Notes: generated from the letters alone by a model not told the origin. Positions 26,203 through 35,165 are shown, counted from the first letter of the stretch. The stretch is 64,000 nucleotides of DNA from Fusobacterium_C necrophorum_A (GCF_004134945.1 NZ_SBAP01000009.1:1-64000), one strand, 5' to 3'. A program made the numbers and translations.

Positions 26203-28233
26203 ATGAAAAATCAAGATATATTTCATGCTATGACAATAAAATTGGAAGCTTGTGACATTCCGAAAGAAATTCCTAAAATGGATCCCAGTATTCGAAGAGC
26301 TCCTAAAAGAGTGGTAGCATTAACGGAAGATGATATTAAACTGGCGTTAAAAAATGCTTTACGTTATATTCCGGAAGAGTTTCATGAAATGTTGGCTCCC
26401 GAATTTTTGGAAGAATTGATGGAACATGGAAGAATTTACGGATATCGTTTTCGACCGGAAGGAAGAATTTATGGAAAACCGATTGAAGAATACAAAGGGA
26501 ATTGTACGGATGCGAAAGCAATTCAAGTGATGATTGATAACAATTTGGATTTTGCCATTGCCTTATATCCTTATGAATTGGTAACCTATGGAGAAACAGG
26601 ACAAGTTTGTCAAAACTGGATGCAATATCGATTGATTAAAAAATATTTGGAACATATGACACAAGATCAAACTTTGGTTATGGCATCAGGGCATCCGACC
26701 GGATTGTTCCATTCCAATCCCTATGCTCCGAGAGTGATTATTACGAACGGGCTTATGGTAGGCTTGTTTGATGATTATGACAACTGGGCAAGAGGAGCTG
26801 CCATCGGAGTGGCCAATTATGGACAAATGACGGCGGGGGGTTGGATGTATATCGGACCACAAGGAATTGTACACGGAACTTATTCTACGATTTTAAATGC
26901 GGGAAGATTATTCTGCGGAGTGCCGGCAAACGGAGATTTACAAGGAAAATTATTTGTGACTTCAGGACTGGGAGGAATGAGTGGAGCCCAAGGAAAAGCA
27001 GCTGTGATTGCAAAAGGAGTTGCCATTGTAGCGGAGGTCGATATTTCCAGAATTCATACTCGTTTGGAACAGGGTTGGGTCAATCGAATTGCGGAAAGTC
27101 CGGAGGAAGCCTTCCAAATTGCCCATGAAAAATTAGTGGCAAAAGAGGCCTATGCGATTGCGTTCCACGGTAATGTTGTTGATTTATTGGAATATGCCGA
27201 TGCACACAATGAGCATATCGATTTATTGTCAGATCAAACTTCCTGTCATGCTGTGTATGATGGAGGATATTGTCCGGTAGGAATTTCTTTTGAAGAAAGA
27301 ACGAGATTGCTGGCGGAAGATAGAAAAACATTCCGGGAATTGGTGGATAACACCTTAAAACGTCACTATGAAGTGATTAAGAGATTAACATCCAAAGGAG
27401 TCTACTTCTTTGACTATGGAAATTCTTTCTTGAAGGCAATTTATGATACAGGAATTAAAGAAATTTCTAAAAATGGAAGAGATGACAAGGCAGGATTCAT
27501 TTTCCCATCCTATGTGGAAGATATTTTAGGACCGGAATTATTCGACTATGGATATGGACCTTTCCGATGGTGCTGTTTATCCGGAAAACATGAAGATTTG
27601 ATTAAAACAGACCATGCAGCTTTGGAATTGGTGGATCCGAATAGAAGATACCAAGATAGAGATAACTATGTATGGATTCAAGATGCGGATAAAAATAATT
27701 TAGTGGTAGGAACCCAATGCAGGATTTTCTATCAAGATGCTATGAGCAGAACAGCCATTGCCTTAAAATTCAATGACATGGTTCGAAAAGGAGAAATCGG
27801 ACCGGTTATGTTAGGAAGAGATCACCATGATGTATCAGGAACGGACTCTCCATTCAGAGAAACGTCCAATATCAAAGACGGAAGTAATATTATGGCGGAT
27901 ATGGCGACCCAATGTTTTGCAGGAAACGCTGCTCGTGGAATGACTATGGTTGCTCTTCATAATGGAGGAGGAGTTGGAATCGGAAAATCTATCAACGGCG
28001 GTTTTGGAATGGTTTTAGATGGAAGCTTGCGAGTGGACGAAATTTTGAAACAAGCAATGCCTTGGGACGTTATGGGAGGAGTTGCCAGAAGAGCTTGGGC
28101 AAGAAATCCTCATTCTATCGAAACTGTGATGGAATATAATCGCAAGAATCAAGGAACAGACCATATTACCTTGCCTTATATCGCTTCTGATGATTTAGTC
28201 AATGGATTGGTAGAAAAGTTTTTGAAAAAGTAG
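26203..28233 (+). CDS. hutU: Urocanate hydratase (long form)
   Basis: Converts urocanate to imidazolonepropionate using bound NAD. The first half shows urocanase landmarks such as YKGNCTDAKAIQVMIDNNLDFAIALYPYELVTYGE-type order (short parts: ETGQVCQNWMQ, MASGHPTGLFHS, MTAGGWMYIGPQGI), the NAD-region VTSGLGGMSGAQGKA, and near the end LGRDHHDVSGTDSPFRET and HNGGGVGIGKSINGG. At 676 residues it is longer than the roughly 555 of Pseudomonas or Bacillus HutU; an extended form is known in anaerobes. It is co-transcribed with hutH and closed by a terminator. Confidence 0.95.
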   Translation: MKNQDIFHAMTIKLEACDIPKEIPKMDPSIRRAPKRVVALTEDDIKLALKNALRYIPEEFHEMLAPEFLEELMEHGRIYGYRFRPEGRIYGKPIEEYKGNCTDAKAIQVMIDNNLDFAIALYPYELVTYGETGQVCQNWMQYRLIKKYLEHMTQDQTLVMASGHPTGLFHSNPYAPRVIITNGLMVGLFDDYDNWARGAAIGVANYGQMTAGGWMYIGPQGIVHGTYSTILNAGRLFCGVPANGDLQGKLFVTSGLGGMSGAQGKAAVIAKGVAIVAEVDISRIHTRLEQGWVNRIAESPEEAFQIAHEKLVAKEAYAIAFHGNVVDLLEYADAHNEHIDLLSDQTSCHAVYDGGYCPVGISFEERTRLLAEDRKTFRELVDNTLKRHYEVIKRLTSKGVYFFDYGNSFLKAIYDTGIKEISKNGRDDKAGFIFPSYVEDILGPELFDYGYGPFRWCCLSGKHEDLIKTDHAALELVDPNRRYQDRDNYVWIQDADKNNLVVGTQCRIFYQDAMSRTAIALKFNDMVRKGEIGPVMLGRDHHDVSGTDSPFRETSNIKDGSNIMADMATQCFAGNAARGMTMVALHNGGGVGIGKSINGGFGMVLDGSLRVDEILKQAMPWDVMGGVARRAWARNPHSIETVMEYNRKNQGTDHITLPYIASDDLVNGLVEKFLKK

Positions 28234-28316
28234 AAACAATAATTCTTTCTCTTAGTGTGACGGCTAAGAAAAATGTTGTTGAAAGAAGAAGTCTATTATC
28301 ATGAGCTGAAATATGG

Positions 28317-28344
28317 GAGGATTCAAAGTGTTGAATCCTCTTTT
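28317..28344 (+). terminator. Terminator between hutU and the YjiH-type gene
   Basis: GAGGATTCAA / TTGAATCCTC perfect 10-bp stem with AGTG loop and TTTT. It lies 84 bases after hutU and 34 before the transporter gene, so downstream expression may be reduced or attenuated rather than abolished. Confidence 0.75.
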
Positions 28345-28377
28345 CCATAATAAAATTTTATAACAAGGAGGGATGCA

Positions 28378-29679
28378 ATGAGCAAAGATAAGAATGTAGC
28401 GATGAGTAAATTTATTTTTTGTAGTTTGTTTGGTATTTTTATGTTTTTTGTTCCGATTTCCATAGAAGGAAAGAGTTCCATCCCCTTGGATCATATCGTG
28501 AGCTGGATTTTAAAGATTCCTTATTACAGAGAGACTTATGGTTTGATTTTATGCTTCCTGGGAGTGATTCTTCCGTTTTGGAAAGGAACATGGAATAAAA
28601 GTAGAGTGAAAATGATATTTTCTATTCTAAACATTGCCGCTCTTCCTTTTATTCTCATGGCAGTCTTTCATATAGGACCGAAAGCCTTGTTGGAAAAGGA
28701 TATGATACCATTTATCTATTCTAAAATTGTTGTTCCTGTGACGACAATTGTCCCTGTCGGTTCTGTATTTTTGGCTTTTATTATTTCTTATGGATTAATG
28801 GAATTTGTTGGGGTTTTCATGAGACCTATTATGAAACCGATTTTTAAAACTCCCGGACGTTCTGCTATTGATGCGGTTGCTTCCTTTGTGGGGTCCTATT
28901 CTATTGCTCTTTTGATTACAAATGGCGTCTATCGAGAAGGAAAATATACTTCGAAGGAAGCCTGTATTATTGCAACAGGATTTTCCACTGTTTCAGCAAC
29001 TTTTATGATTATTGTGGCAAAAACTCTTGGTTTTATGGAGAATCATTGGTTAGCTTATTTTTGGACAACCGTTTTTGTTACCTTTTTGGTAACGGCCATT
29101 ACCGCCAGGATTTATCCTCTGTCTCAAAAATCGGATATGTATTTTCAAGGAATTCAAGGAAATATTGAGCAAGATGTACCTAAAAATAAATGGAACATTG
29201 CTTTACAGGAAGCAATACGGGTAAGTGCAAATTCTCCCACTATTTTTGAAAATACAAAAATAAATTTGTTGGAAGGCTTTAAATTAGCATTCAATATGGC
29301 TCCTTCCTTAATGGCTGTTGGAACCTTAGGACTTATTTTAGCAAAATATACTCCTTTATTTGATGTTGTCGGATATATCTTCTATCCTTTTACTTTCGTG
29401 ATTGGAATATCAGAACCATTACTAGCAGCAAAGGCTCTTGCCATGAGTATTGCAGAAATGTTTTTACCGGCAGTTCCTGTTGCGGAAGCGTCCATGGTAA
29501 CAAAGTTTATTGTAGGGGTAAGTTGTGTATCGGAAATACTGTTTTTTAGTGCCTCTATTCCATGTATGTTATCCACAGATATTCCGTTAACAATGAAGGA
29601 TTATTTTATCATCTGGTTTGAGAGAGTCGCTTTGTCCATTCTTATTACTGCTCCTTTTGCTTATTTGATTTTTGGGTGA
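28378..29679 (+). CDS. YjiH-type membrane protein (nucleoside-recognition GATE domain)
   Basis: 433-residue polytopic membrane protein with about ten hydrophobic segments. FVPISIEGKSSIPLDHIVSW near the N-terminus, PGRSAIDAVASFVGSYSIALLITN (read as two halves around residue 165) and TGFSTVSATFMIIVAKTLG are typical of YjiH proteins, which carry a nucleoside-recognition/GATE fold. GGAGGG precedes ATG. Its place after hutHU suggests import of histidine or urocanate or a related exchange, but that is inference from position alone. Confidence 0.75.
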   Translation: MSKDKNVAMSKFIFCSLFGIFMFFVPISIEGKSSIPLDHIVSWILKIPYYRETYGLILCFLGVILPFWKGTWNKSRVKMIFSILNIAALPFILMAVFHIGPKALLEKDMIPFIYSKIVVPVTTIVPVGSVFLAFIISYGLMEFVGVFMRPIMKPIFKTPGRSAIDAVASFVGSYSIALLITNGVYREGKYTSKEACIIATGFSTVSATFMIIVAKTLGFMENHWLAYFWTTVFVTFLVTAITARIYPLSQKSDMYFQGIQGNIEQDVPKNKWNIALQEAIRVSANSPTIFENTKINLLEGFKLAFNMAPSLMAVGTLGLILAKYTPLFDVVGYIFYPFTFVIGISEPLLAAKALAMSIAEMFLPAVPVAEASMVTKFIVGVSCVSEILFFSASIPCMLSTDIPLTMKDYFIIWFERVALSILITAPFAYLIFG

Positions 29680-29729
29680 GAACGGGACTGAGTTAAAAAA
29701 GTTGAAAATATTTAATGTAAGTTAGCAAT

Positions 29730-29772
29730 AAGGATTTACTCCTGTAAGAACCGGGAGTGAATCCTTTTTCTT
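29730..29772 (+). terminator. Terminator after the YjiH-type gene
   Basis: AAGGATTTACTCC (29730-29742) pairs with GGAGTGAATCCTT (29754-29766), one G-T pair, followed by TTTCTTC. Confidence 0.85.
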
Positions 29773-29935
29773 CTTTTAATGGTTTTATTTTATCTTTTTC
29801 AGAGGATGTCTTATTTCGTTTCGTTTGAGAGAATCTTATTTTTTAAAAATGGAAATCCAAAATAGGGGAAGTTTTTTAATAAAAAAATAAAAAAACAGCA
29901 AAAAATTTTCAAAGTTGATAAAACCGAGAAAAATC

Positions 29936-29956
29936 AAAAAAAAAAAAAAAAAAAAA
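29936..29956 (+). repeat. 21-base poly-A tract upstream of the adhesin promoter
   Basis: Uninterrupted run of 21 adenines, 51 bases upstream of the -35 box of the adhesin promoter. A run of this length is prone to slipped-strand length change. Confidence 0.9.
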
Positions 29957-30007
29957 CGACTAATAAATAAACAAACAATTCTGTTTTTAATTAAAGTGTT
30001 TTTAAAA

Positions 30008-30036
30008 TTGACTTTTTTGATTTCTGTATATACTAT
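30008..30036 (+). promoter_or_regulatory. Promoter of the trimeric autotransporter gene
   Basis: TTGACT (30008-30013), 17-base spacer, TACTAT (30031-30036); a run of overlapping TATA words follows. About 57 bases separate it from the start codon. Confidence 0.6.
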
Positions 30037-30093
30037 ATAACATACATAGAGTTTAGAGAGTTTTAGTATTTACAAATCAAAAAGGAGGGGTTT

Positions 30094-31923
30094 ATGAAAC
30101 ACAATTTAGAAAAAGATTTAAAAAGATGGTTGAAAAGAAAAGTCAGTATATCCTTAGCAACCATTGTTGTTTTTGCGATTACCGGAAGCGTGGGGTTTGC
30201 AGAGAACATTACTAAGTTTTCAGATATCACTGCACAAAAAACAGGGCAGTTTGGTTCCATGACAATGACTGAATTAGAAAAAAATTTGAAAGCAATTGAT
30301 ACCAGTGTAAATAAGAATTTAGGCTATAAAAAAATTGCTGTATTGGGAGCATGGTTAAAGGTAAAAGACTATAAAACAGAAGCGATTGGGGGACTACCTG
30401 GGTTGATGAAACTGGCAGGAGATAGTGCAAAACAAGAAGCTGTTGTAAAGTCAAGAATCAAAGATGCTGTGAAAAAACAAGTGCAAGAAATTTATGGAAA
30501 AGATTTTGAACAAGAAGAGTTGTATAAAAAAGATTTGGAAGAAGCAAAGGCACTTCCTCAAAAATCACATACAGCAATTGCAGATTTGAGCAATTACTTA
30601 CCAAAAGTATTAGAAAAAGCAGATAAAGTTGTTGATAAAGTAAACTCTCATTCAACGGAAATTGAAAGATTAGATGATGAAAAAGCTAGTTATAAATTTG
30701 TAGATAAGATGCTAAAAGAGCGTAAAGCAGCCCTTGATAAAGAAACCAAGGAAAGAAAAGCAGCAGATAAAGCATTAGAAAAAAGTTTGATAGATACATA
30801 CGATGGATTGAATAATAGATTGTTAACTGAAGTAGATACTAGAGCAAAAGAAGATGCAAAATTAGCAACAAAAATTAAACAAGAAGCAAAAGAAAGAGAA
30901 AAAGTAGATAAAGAACTTGGAGATGGAATATCCTTAAATAAACGAGCAAATGATATTCAAAGTAAACAAATTGCTGAATTACAATCTACTGATCTTAAAC
31001 ATACCAAAGATATTGCAGACAATAAGAAAGCCATTGAAAAAGAAAAAAGTGCAAGAGAGAAAGCAGATGGGGAACTTCAAACAGCTCTTGAAGCAGAAAT
31101 AAAACGAAGTAAAGCAGCAGATGAAAAACATGACGAAGGTATTGCAGCTAACAAAAAAGCTATTGAAGATGAAGTGGCACGAAGTACAGCAGAAGATTTA
31201 AAACATACCAAAGATATTGCAGAAAATACAGAATCCATAAAAAAAGGATTAAACTTTGCCGGAAATCACGGAACGACCAAAAAGCAATTGGGAGATACCA
31301 TGTTTATCAAAGGAAAAGAAGGAGTTTCTGAGGAAGATGTCCAATCTAAGTATGACACGGAAAATGTTGTGACGACAGTGGACGAAGATGGAAATCTATG
31401 GATTAAACTTTCTAAAAATCCTAAATTTAATTCTGTAGAAGCCGGAGATGGAGAAACTAAAGTAACCATTGGAAATGACGGAGTGAAGATTGGAGACAAG
31501 ATTTACATTACCAAAGAGGGATTGAATGCTAATAAGCAAAAGATTGTAAATGTAGCGGATGGAACTATTGCACAAGATTCCAAAGAGGCTGTCAATGGAG
31601 GACAAATCCATAATATTGTTCAAGATATTAACAACTCTATCCATCAAACGAATCGTAGAATTGATAAATTAGATACCAAAGTAAATCAAGGGCTTGCGAA
31701 TGCGGCAGCTATGTCAGGAATTGAATTTTTGGATATCGGTATCAATCAAGGAACTGTTGCAGCAGCAGTAGGAGGCTATAAAGGAACCAATGCAGTTGCT
31801 GTGGGAGTACAAGGGGCACCAACAGAAAATACAAGAGTGAATGCAAAAGTTTCTGTAGCTCCGGGAACTCATACAGAAATGATGTATTCCGTAGGAGCAG
31901 CATATCGATTTAATTGGAAGTAA
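30094..31923 (+). CDS. YadA-type trimeric autotransporter adhesin
   Basis: Outer-membrane trimeric adhesin, 609 residues. A long signal peptide with a charged N-region (KDLKRWLKRK) and likely cleavage after GFA (residue 36). Residues about 37-190 form a unique passenger region, 190-400 is a coiled-coil stalk rich in Lys/Glu/Ala with repeated LKHTKDIA units, then a neck region (KQKIVNVADGTIAQDSKEAVNGGQI) given here in its short parts IVNVADG and AVNGGQI, and a C-terminal membrane anchor of about 75 residues ending YRFNWK. Such proteins include CbpF of F. nucleatum, but identity with it is not claimed. Strong own promoter with an upstream poly-A tract; a long hairpin follows. Confidence 0.88.
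   Translation: MKHNLEKDLKRWLKRKVSISLATIVVFAITGSVGFAENITKFSDITAQKTGQFGSMTMTELEKNLKAIDTSVNKNLGYKKIAVLGAWLKVKDYKTEAIGGLPGLMKLAGDSAKQEAVVKSRIKDAVKKQVQEIYGKDFEQEELYKKDLEEAKALPQKSHTAIADLSNYLPKVLEKADKVVDKVNSHSTEIERLDDEKASYKFVDKMLKERKAALDKETKERKAADKALEKSLIDTYDGLNNRLLTEVDTRAKEDAKLATKIKQEAKEREKVDKELGDGISLNKRANDIQSKQIAELQSTDLKHTKDIADNKKAIEKEKSAREKADGELQTALEAEIKRSKAADEKHDEGIAANKKAIEDEVARSTAEDLKHTKDIAENTESIKKGLNFAGNHGTTKKQLGDTMFIKGKEGVSEEDVQSKYDTENVVTTVDEDGNLWIKLSKNPKFNSVEAGDGETKVTIGNDGVKIGDKIYITKEGLNANKQKIVNVADGTIAQDSKEAVNGGQIHNIVQDINNSIHQTNRRIDKLDTKVNQGLANAAAMSGIEFLDIGINQGTVAAAVGGYKGTNAVAVGVQGAPTENTRVNAKVSVAPGTHTEMMYSVGAAYRFNWK
30997..31223 (+). repeat. Direct repeat inside the adhesin stalk (23 bp)
   Basis: The same 23 bases occur at 30997-31019 and 31201-31223, 204 bases (68 codons) apart, encoding the LKHTKDIA stalk unit. 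In-frame recombination between them would shorten the stalk by 68 residues. Confidence 0.8.
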
Positions 31924-31937
31924 AAAGTTAGCAAGGA

Positions 31938-31969
31938 GAAAGATTTGAGGGAACTCCCTCAAATCTTTC
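31938..31969 (+). terminator. Long perfect hairpin after the adhesin gene
   Basis: GAAAGATTTGAGGG / CCCTCAAATCTTTC, a perfect 14-bp stem with AACT loop, 15 bases after the adhesin stop. There is no T run behind it, so it may be an mRNA-stabilising or partial termination element ahead of the lipoprotein gene. Confidence 0.55.
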
Positions 31970-32008
31970 CCGAATATTAAAAAGTGAAAAATAAGGAGAG
32001 CAATCTAT

Positions 32009-32617
32009 ATGAAAAAAATGATGTTTCTAGGACTTGTCGTATTATTGGGGATTTCTTTCTCCGGTTGTGGGACAACGAATACCAAAATACGACCTTATGC
32101 GGAAGTAAAACAAGAGGTACAGGATTTAAAGGCAATTGTAACAAGAGCCGATCGAAGTGGGATTTATTTGGCTTTGAAACATGATTCCCCTCAAGAGATG
32201 GAAATTCTTTGGGAAGATTCGAGATTGGGAGGAGATAAGGTAAGTCACGGTACCTATGTGGATGTCAATGATTATAAAATACCTCAAGTAAATACGGTAT
32301 TAAAAGCGGGAGAAATTTTTCAAACGGTATTGCATCGAAAAAGCGATATATATTACTTAGATCCGGTGTTATATCAACCGGGAGGAGTTAAGATAAAAGC
32401 TTTAGAATATCCAATAAAACTGGAATTAAAGGTAAAGACAGCTATGGGAGTATCGTCTTGGGATGTGGAAATTCAACAGGAAGAATCCTTATATCAAAAG
32501 GATGTGGATGCAAGATTGCAAGGAGCGAAAGACGGGAACTATATTCCGGAATTCACGGAAGAAACGATAGAAGTTCGAGAAGATAAGAAAGTGATCAAAA
32601 GAATGAATCAATCATAA
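32009..32617 (+). CDS. Lipoprotein of unknown function next to the adhesin
   Basis: 202 residues with a lipoprotein signal: MKKMMFLGLVVLLGISFSGC, predicted lipidated Cys20. The mature part is mixed alpha/beta in appearance with no motif I recognise. AAGGAG lies upstream of ATG. It follows the adhesin gene on the same strand, separated by a hairpin without T run, so some co-expression is possible. By analogy, small lipoproteins aid export of trimeric autotransporters in other bacteria (SadB with SadA), but nothing in the sequence proves this role here. Confidence 0.75.
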   Translation: MKKMMFLGLVVLLGISFSGCGTTNTKIRPYAEVKQEVQDLKAIVTRADRSGIYLALKHDSPQEMEILWEDSRLGGDKVSHGTYVDVNDYKIPQVNTVLKAGEIFQTVLHRKSDIYYLDPVLYQPGGVKIKALEYPIKLELKVKTAMGVSSWDVEIQQEESLYQKDVDARLQGAKDGNYIPEFTEETIEVREDKKVIKRMNQS

Positions 32618-32644
32618 AAAAATTGAGAAAAATAAGGAAAAAAG

Positions 32645-32685
32645 AAAGGTGTTGGAGAAAAATCTCTTCAACACCTTTTGTTGTT
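32645..32685. terminator. Bidirectional terminator between lipoprotein and OmpA-like genes
   Basis: AAAGGTGTTG (32645-32654) pairs with CAACACCTTT (32669-32678), with an inner GAGA/TCTC pairing, followed by TTGTTTTT. It ends convergent transcripts. Confidence 0.85.
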
Positions 32686-32694
32686 TTTAATTGT

Positions 32695-33348
32695 TTAGTT
32701 ATATTTTGGAGCAATTTTAATTTCCACTCTTCGGTTCATCTGTCTTCCCTCCGGAGTGGAATTATCAGCTACAGGGTTATTAGGTCCGAAACCTTGCGAT
32801 GTTAAACGGTTAAAAGCTACTCCTTGTCCAATCAAATATTGTTTAACAGAATTTGCTCTTCGATTGGATAAGTCCATGTTGTGTTCGAAAGAGCCTGTAC
32901 TATCCGTATGACCTTGTACTAAAATTTGAGTTTCAGGATATTGAACCAAAACTTGTGCAATGGAGTTCAAAGCGGAGTAGAAATTTCCTGAAATTTCTGC
33001 ACTGTCACTTGCAAAGGTAACTCCTCCGGGAAGATACAAACTGATGTTTTCTCCATCTCTTTGGACTTGGACTGATGTATTTTTTAAACTGGCTCGTAAA
33101 GCTGCTTCCTGTTGATCTCGATAAGCTCCCCAACCTAATCCTGCTAAAGCACCAACTCCTGCTCCGATTAAAGTTCCCTTGGTATCTTTTCCGATAATTT
33201 GTCCCAGTAAAGCACCGACGGCAGCTCCTCCTGCACTTCCTGTAGTTTTGTTGTTTATATTTCCTTCTTCTGTCAGGAACGGGCTGGAAGTACATCCCAC
33301 TAAACTTAAAGCCAATAATAAACTTGCAGTTGTTTTCTGTAGTTTCAT
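32695..33348 (-). CDS. OmpA-family lipoprotein with glycine zipper (YiaD-like)
   Basis: 217 residues. Lipoprotein signal with lipobox LVGC (Cys19), a glycine-zipper segment (about residues 37-75: GGAAVGALLG, GAGVGALAGLGWG) and a C-terminal OmpA peptidoglycan-binding domain (about 105-217) with ILVQGHTDSTGS, LSNRRANSVKQYL and NRRVEIKI. It should anchor the outer membrane to the cell wall. It is convergent with the adhesin-linked lipoprotein and has its own good promoter. Gly-zipper OmpA lipoproteins are widespread; a chaperone role for the nearby adhesin, as for TpgA with Ata in Acinetobacter, is possible. Confidence 0.9.
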   Translation of the reverse strand: MKLQKTTASLLLALSLVGCTSSPFLTEEGNINNKTTGSAGGAAVGALLGQIIGKDTKGTLIGAGVGALAGLGWGAYRDQQEAALRASLKNTSVQVQRDGENISLYLPGGVTFASDSAEISGNFYSALNSIAQVLVQYPETQILVQGHTDSTGSFEHNMDLSNRRANSVKQYLIGQGVAFNRLTSQGFGPNNPVADNSTPEGRQMNRRVEIKIAPKYN

Positions 33349-33378
33349 ATTCTTTCCTCCTTCAAAAATGTTTTTTAT

Positions 33379-33407
33379 ATTATACTTCTTTTCAAAAAAA
33401 TATGCAA
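33379..33407 (-). promoter_or_regulatory. Promoter of the OmpA-like gene
   Basis: On the minus strand TTGCAT (33402-33407), 17-base spacer, TATAAT (33379-33384), 31 bases before the start codon. Confidence 0.65.
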
Positions 33408-33535
33408 ATAAAGGAAATTTTACAATTGATTTTTAAAGAAAAAATCTGAAAATGATAAAAAAATATGAAATTAAGACAAAAACTTCTGTTTTATATCAAT
33501 GGCTTAAAAAATGTTTTTATTTTTTGTCAGAAATA

Positions 33536-33544
33536 TGATATACT
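33536..33544 (+). promoter_or_regulatory. Extended -10 promoter of the symporter gene
   Basis: TGATATACT provides TG, one base and TATACT; no strong -35. Start codon is 39 bases downstream. Confidence 0.45.
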
Positions 33545-33582
33545 TACCTTAGCAAATATTTTTTATGAAAGAGGAGGACATA

Positions 33583-34986
33583 ATGGAATTCATAAACACA
33601 ATTAATGGGTATCTTTGGTCTTATATTCTAATCGGATTGCTTCTAATATCGGGAATTTTTTATACAGTCAGAACCGGCTTTGCTCAAATCTTTTTGTTCG
33701 GAGATATGGTGAAATTGGTAACCGGAAAGCTGTCTGCTTTAAAAGACGGAGAAAAAAGGGAAGGGCATCAAGTTTCCGCCTTTCAAGCCTTTTGTATCAG
33801 TGTATCCTCACACGTAGGAACAGGAAATTTAGCGGGGGTTGCTATTGCAGTTGTATTGGGAGGACCCGGAGCTCTATTTTGGATGTGGGTTACTTCCTTG
33901 ATCGGTTGTGCCACCAGTTTGATAGAAAATACCTTAGCACAAGTATATAAAGAGCATGATGGAAAAGGAGGATACCGAGGAGGTCCTGCTTACTATATGG
34001 AAAAGGCTTTGGGATGGAAATCTATGGCAAAATTCTTTTCCATTATCGTTATCATCACCTTTGCTTTTGCTTTTAATACCGTACAAGCCAATACGATTGC
34101 TCAAGCTTTTGAAGGAAGCTTCGGTTTCAGTCCTATGGTGGTTGGAATTGTGATAACGATTCTGGCTGCTTTGGTGATTTTTGGCGGTTTGCAAAGAATT
34201 GCAAATTTTGCCGGATTGGTAGTTCCCGTGATGGCTTTGGGCTATGTGATTGTGGCTCTCATTGTATTGTTGATGAATATTACCCACATTCCTGCTTTGA
34301 TTGTTCTTATCGTAAAAAGTGCTTTTGGGGTACAAGCTATGGCAGGAGGAGCTATGGGAGTTGCCATGCTACAGGGAGTGAAAAGAGGATTGTATTCTAA
34401 CGAAGCCGGAATGGGATCTGCACCGAATGCGGCTGCAACTTCCAAAGTATCTCACCCGGTAAAACAAGGATTGCTTCAAGCTTTCGGTGTCTTCATAGAT
34501 ACCATTGTAATTTGTAGTGCGACAGGATTTATTGTGTTATTACTTCCTGATTATGCGAATATAGGAGAAACAGGAATTAAATTGACACAAATTGCCCTAT
34601 CCAGAGAAGTAGGAGCTTGGGGAAATCCATTTATTACCGCTTGTCTATTCCTATTTGCTTTCAGTTCTGTCATTGGAAACTATTACTATGGGGAAACCAA
34701 TGTGGAATTTTTATCCGGTGGGAATAAACAAGTGATGTTGGTATTTAGATTGATTAGTGTAGCTATCATCTATATCGGTTCTGTGGCAAAATTATCTACG
34801 GTATGGGATTTGGCTGATTTATCTATGGGAATCATGGCAATTATGAATATTGTGGCAATTGCTATATTAAGTCCGAAAGCCTTACATGTTCTCCAAGATT
34901 ATCGAGCAAAACGAAAAGAAGGAAAGAATCCTGAATTCCATGTCAAAGATACTCCGGAAATTATAAATACGGAAACATGGGAATAA
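33583..34986 (+). CDS. Sodium:alanine/glycine symporter (AGCS family)
   Basis: Amino acid:cation symporter of the inner membrane. 467 residues from ATG 33583, chosen for GAGGAGG six bases upstream over the ATG at 33565. Family landmarks: FQAFCISVSSHVGTGNLAGVA (in two parts SVSSHVGTGNLAGVA and ALFWMWVTSLIGCATS), YKEHDGKGGYRGGPAYYM, GVKRGLYSNEAGMGSAPNAAATS and FAFSSVIGNYYYGETN. About ten membrane helices. Monocistronic; substrate (alanine, glycine or glutamine) cannot be read from sequence. Confidence 0.92.
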   Translation: MEFINTINGYLWSYILIGLLLISGIFYTVRTGFAQIFLFGDMVKLVTGKLSALKDGEKREGHQVSAFQAFCISVSSHVGTGNLAGVAIAVVLGGPGALFWMWVTSLIGCATSLIENTLAQVYKEHDGKGGYRGGPAYYMEKALGWKSMAKFFSIIVIITFAFAFNTVQANTIAQAFEGSFGFSPMVVGIVITILAALVIFGGLQRIANFAGLVVPVMALGYVIVALIVLLMNITHIPALIVLIVKSAFGVQAMAGGAMGVAMLQGVKRGLYSNEAGMGSAPNAAATSKVSHPVKQGLLQAFGVFIDTIVICSATGFIVLLLPDYANIGETGIKLTQIALSREVGAWGNPFITACLFLFAFSSVIGNYYYGETNVEFLSGGNKQVMLVFRLISVAIIYIGSVAKLSTVWDLADLSMGIMAIMNIVAIAILSPKALHVLQDYRAKRKEGKNPEFHVKDTPEIINTETWE

Positions 34987-35037
34987 AAGCGGTAGGATAA
35001 AAAAATTAAGAAATAAAAATGGAGAGAGGAGTTTTTT

Positions 35038-35080
35038 CTTTTCTATTTGTAAGATAGAAGAGGAGGCTCTTTTCTTTTTT
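35038..35080 (+). terminator. Possible terminator after the symporter gene
   Basis: CTTTTCTAT (35038-35046) can pair with ATAGAAGAG (35054-35062), one G-T pair, and T-rich sequence CTCTTTTCTTTTTT follows. Weak because of low GC and a gap before the T run. Confidence 0.35.
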
Positions 35081-35111
35081 GAAAAATTTTCTAAAAAAAA
35101 TAGAAAAATCC

Positions 35112-35140
35112 TTGACAGAATGAATACTTTATGATAATAT
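35112..35140 (+). promoter_or_regulatory. Promoter of tRNA array 1
   Basis: TTGACA (35112-35117), 17-base spacer, TAATAT (35135-35140), 25 bases before the first tRNA. GATAAT at 35133 is an alternative -10. Confidence 0.6.
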
Positions 35141-35165
35141 TCTATATGTTCAATAGAATATTTGT

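Larger units (their letters stand above)
29680..30093. other. 414-base intergenic region before the adhesin gene
   Basis: Contains, in order, the terminator of the YjiH-type gene (29730-29772), a long AT-rich stretch without reading frames, a 21-base A run (29936-29956) and a good promoter (30008-30036). I see no RNA gene or conserved structure besides these. Confidence 0.7.

Noticed and set aside
31984..32184. Alternative frame starting before the lipoprotein gene
   Set aside because: It overlaps the lipoprotein in another frame and lacks signal peptide or motif, while the 32009 frame has both a lipobox and a ribosome site.
32623..32805. 60-codon frame after the adhesin-linked lipoprotein
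   Set aside because: It covers a bidirectional terminator and the 3' end of the OmpA-like gene; no coding features.
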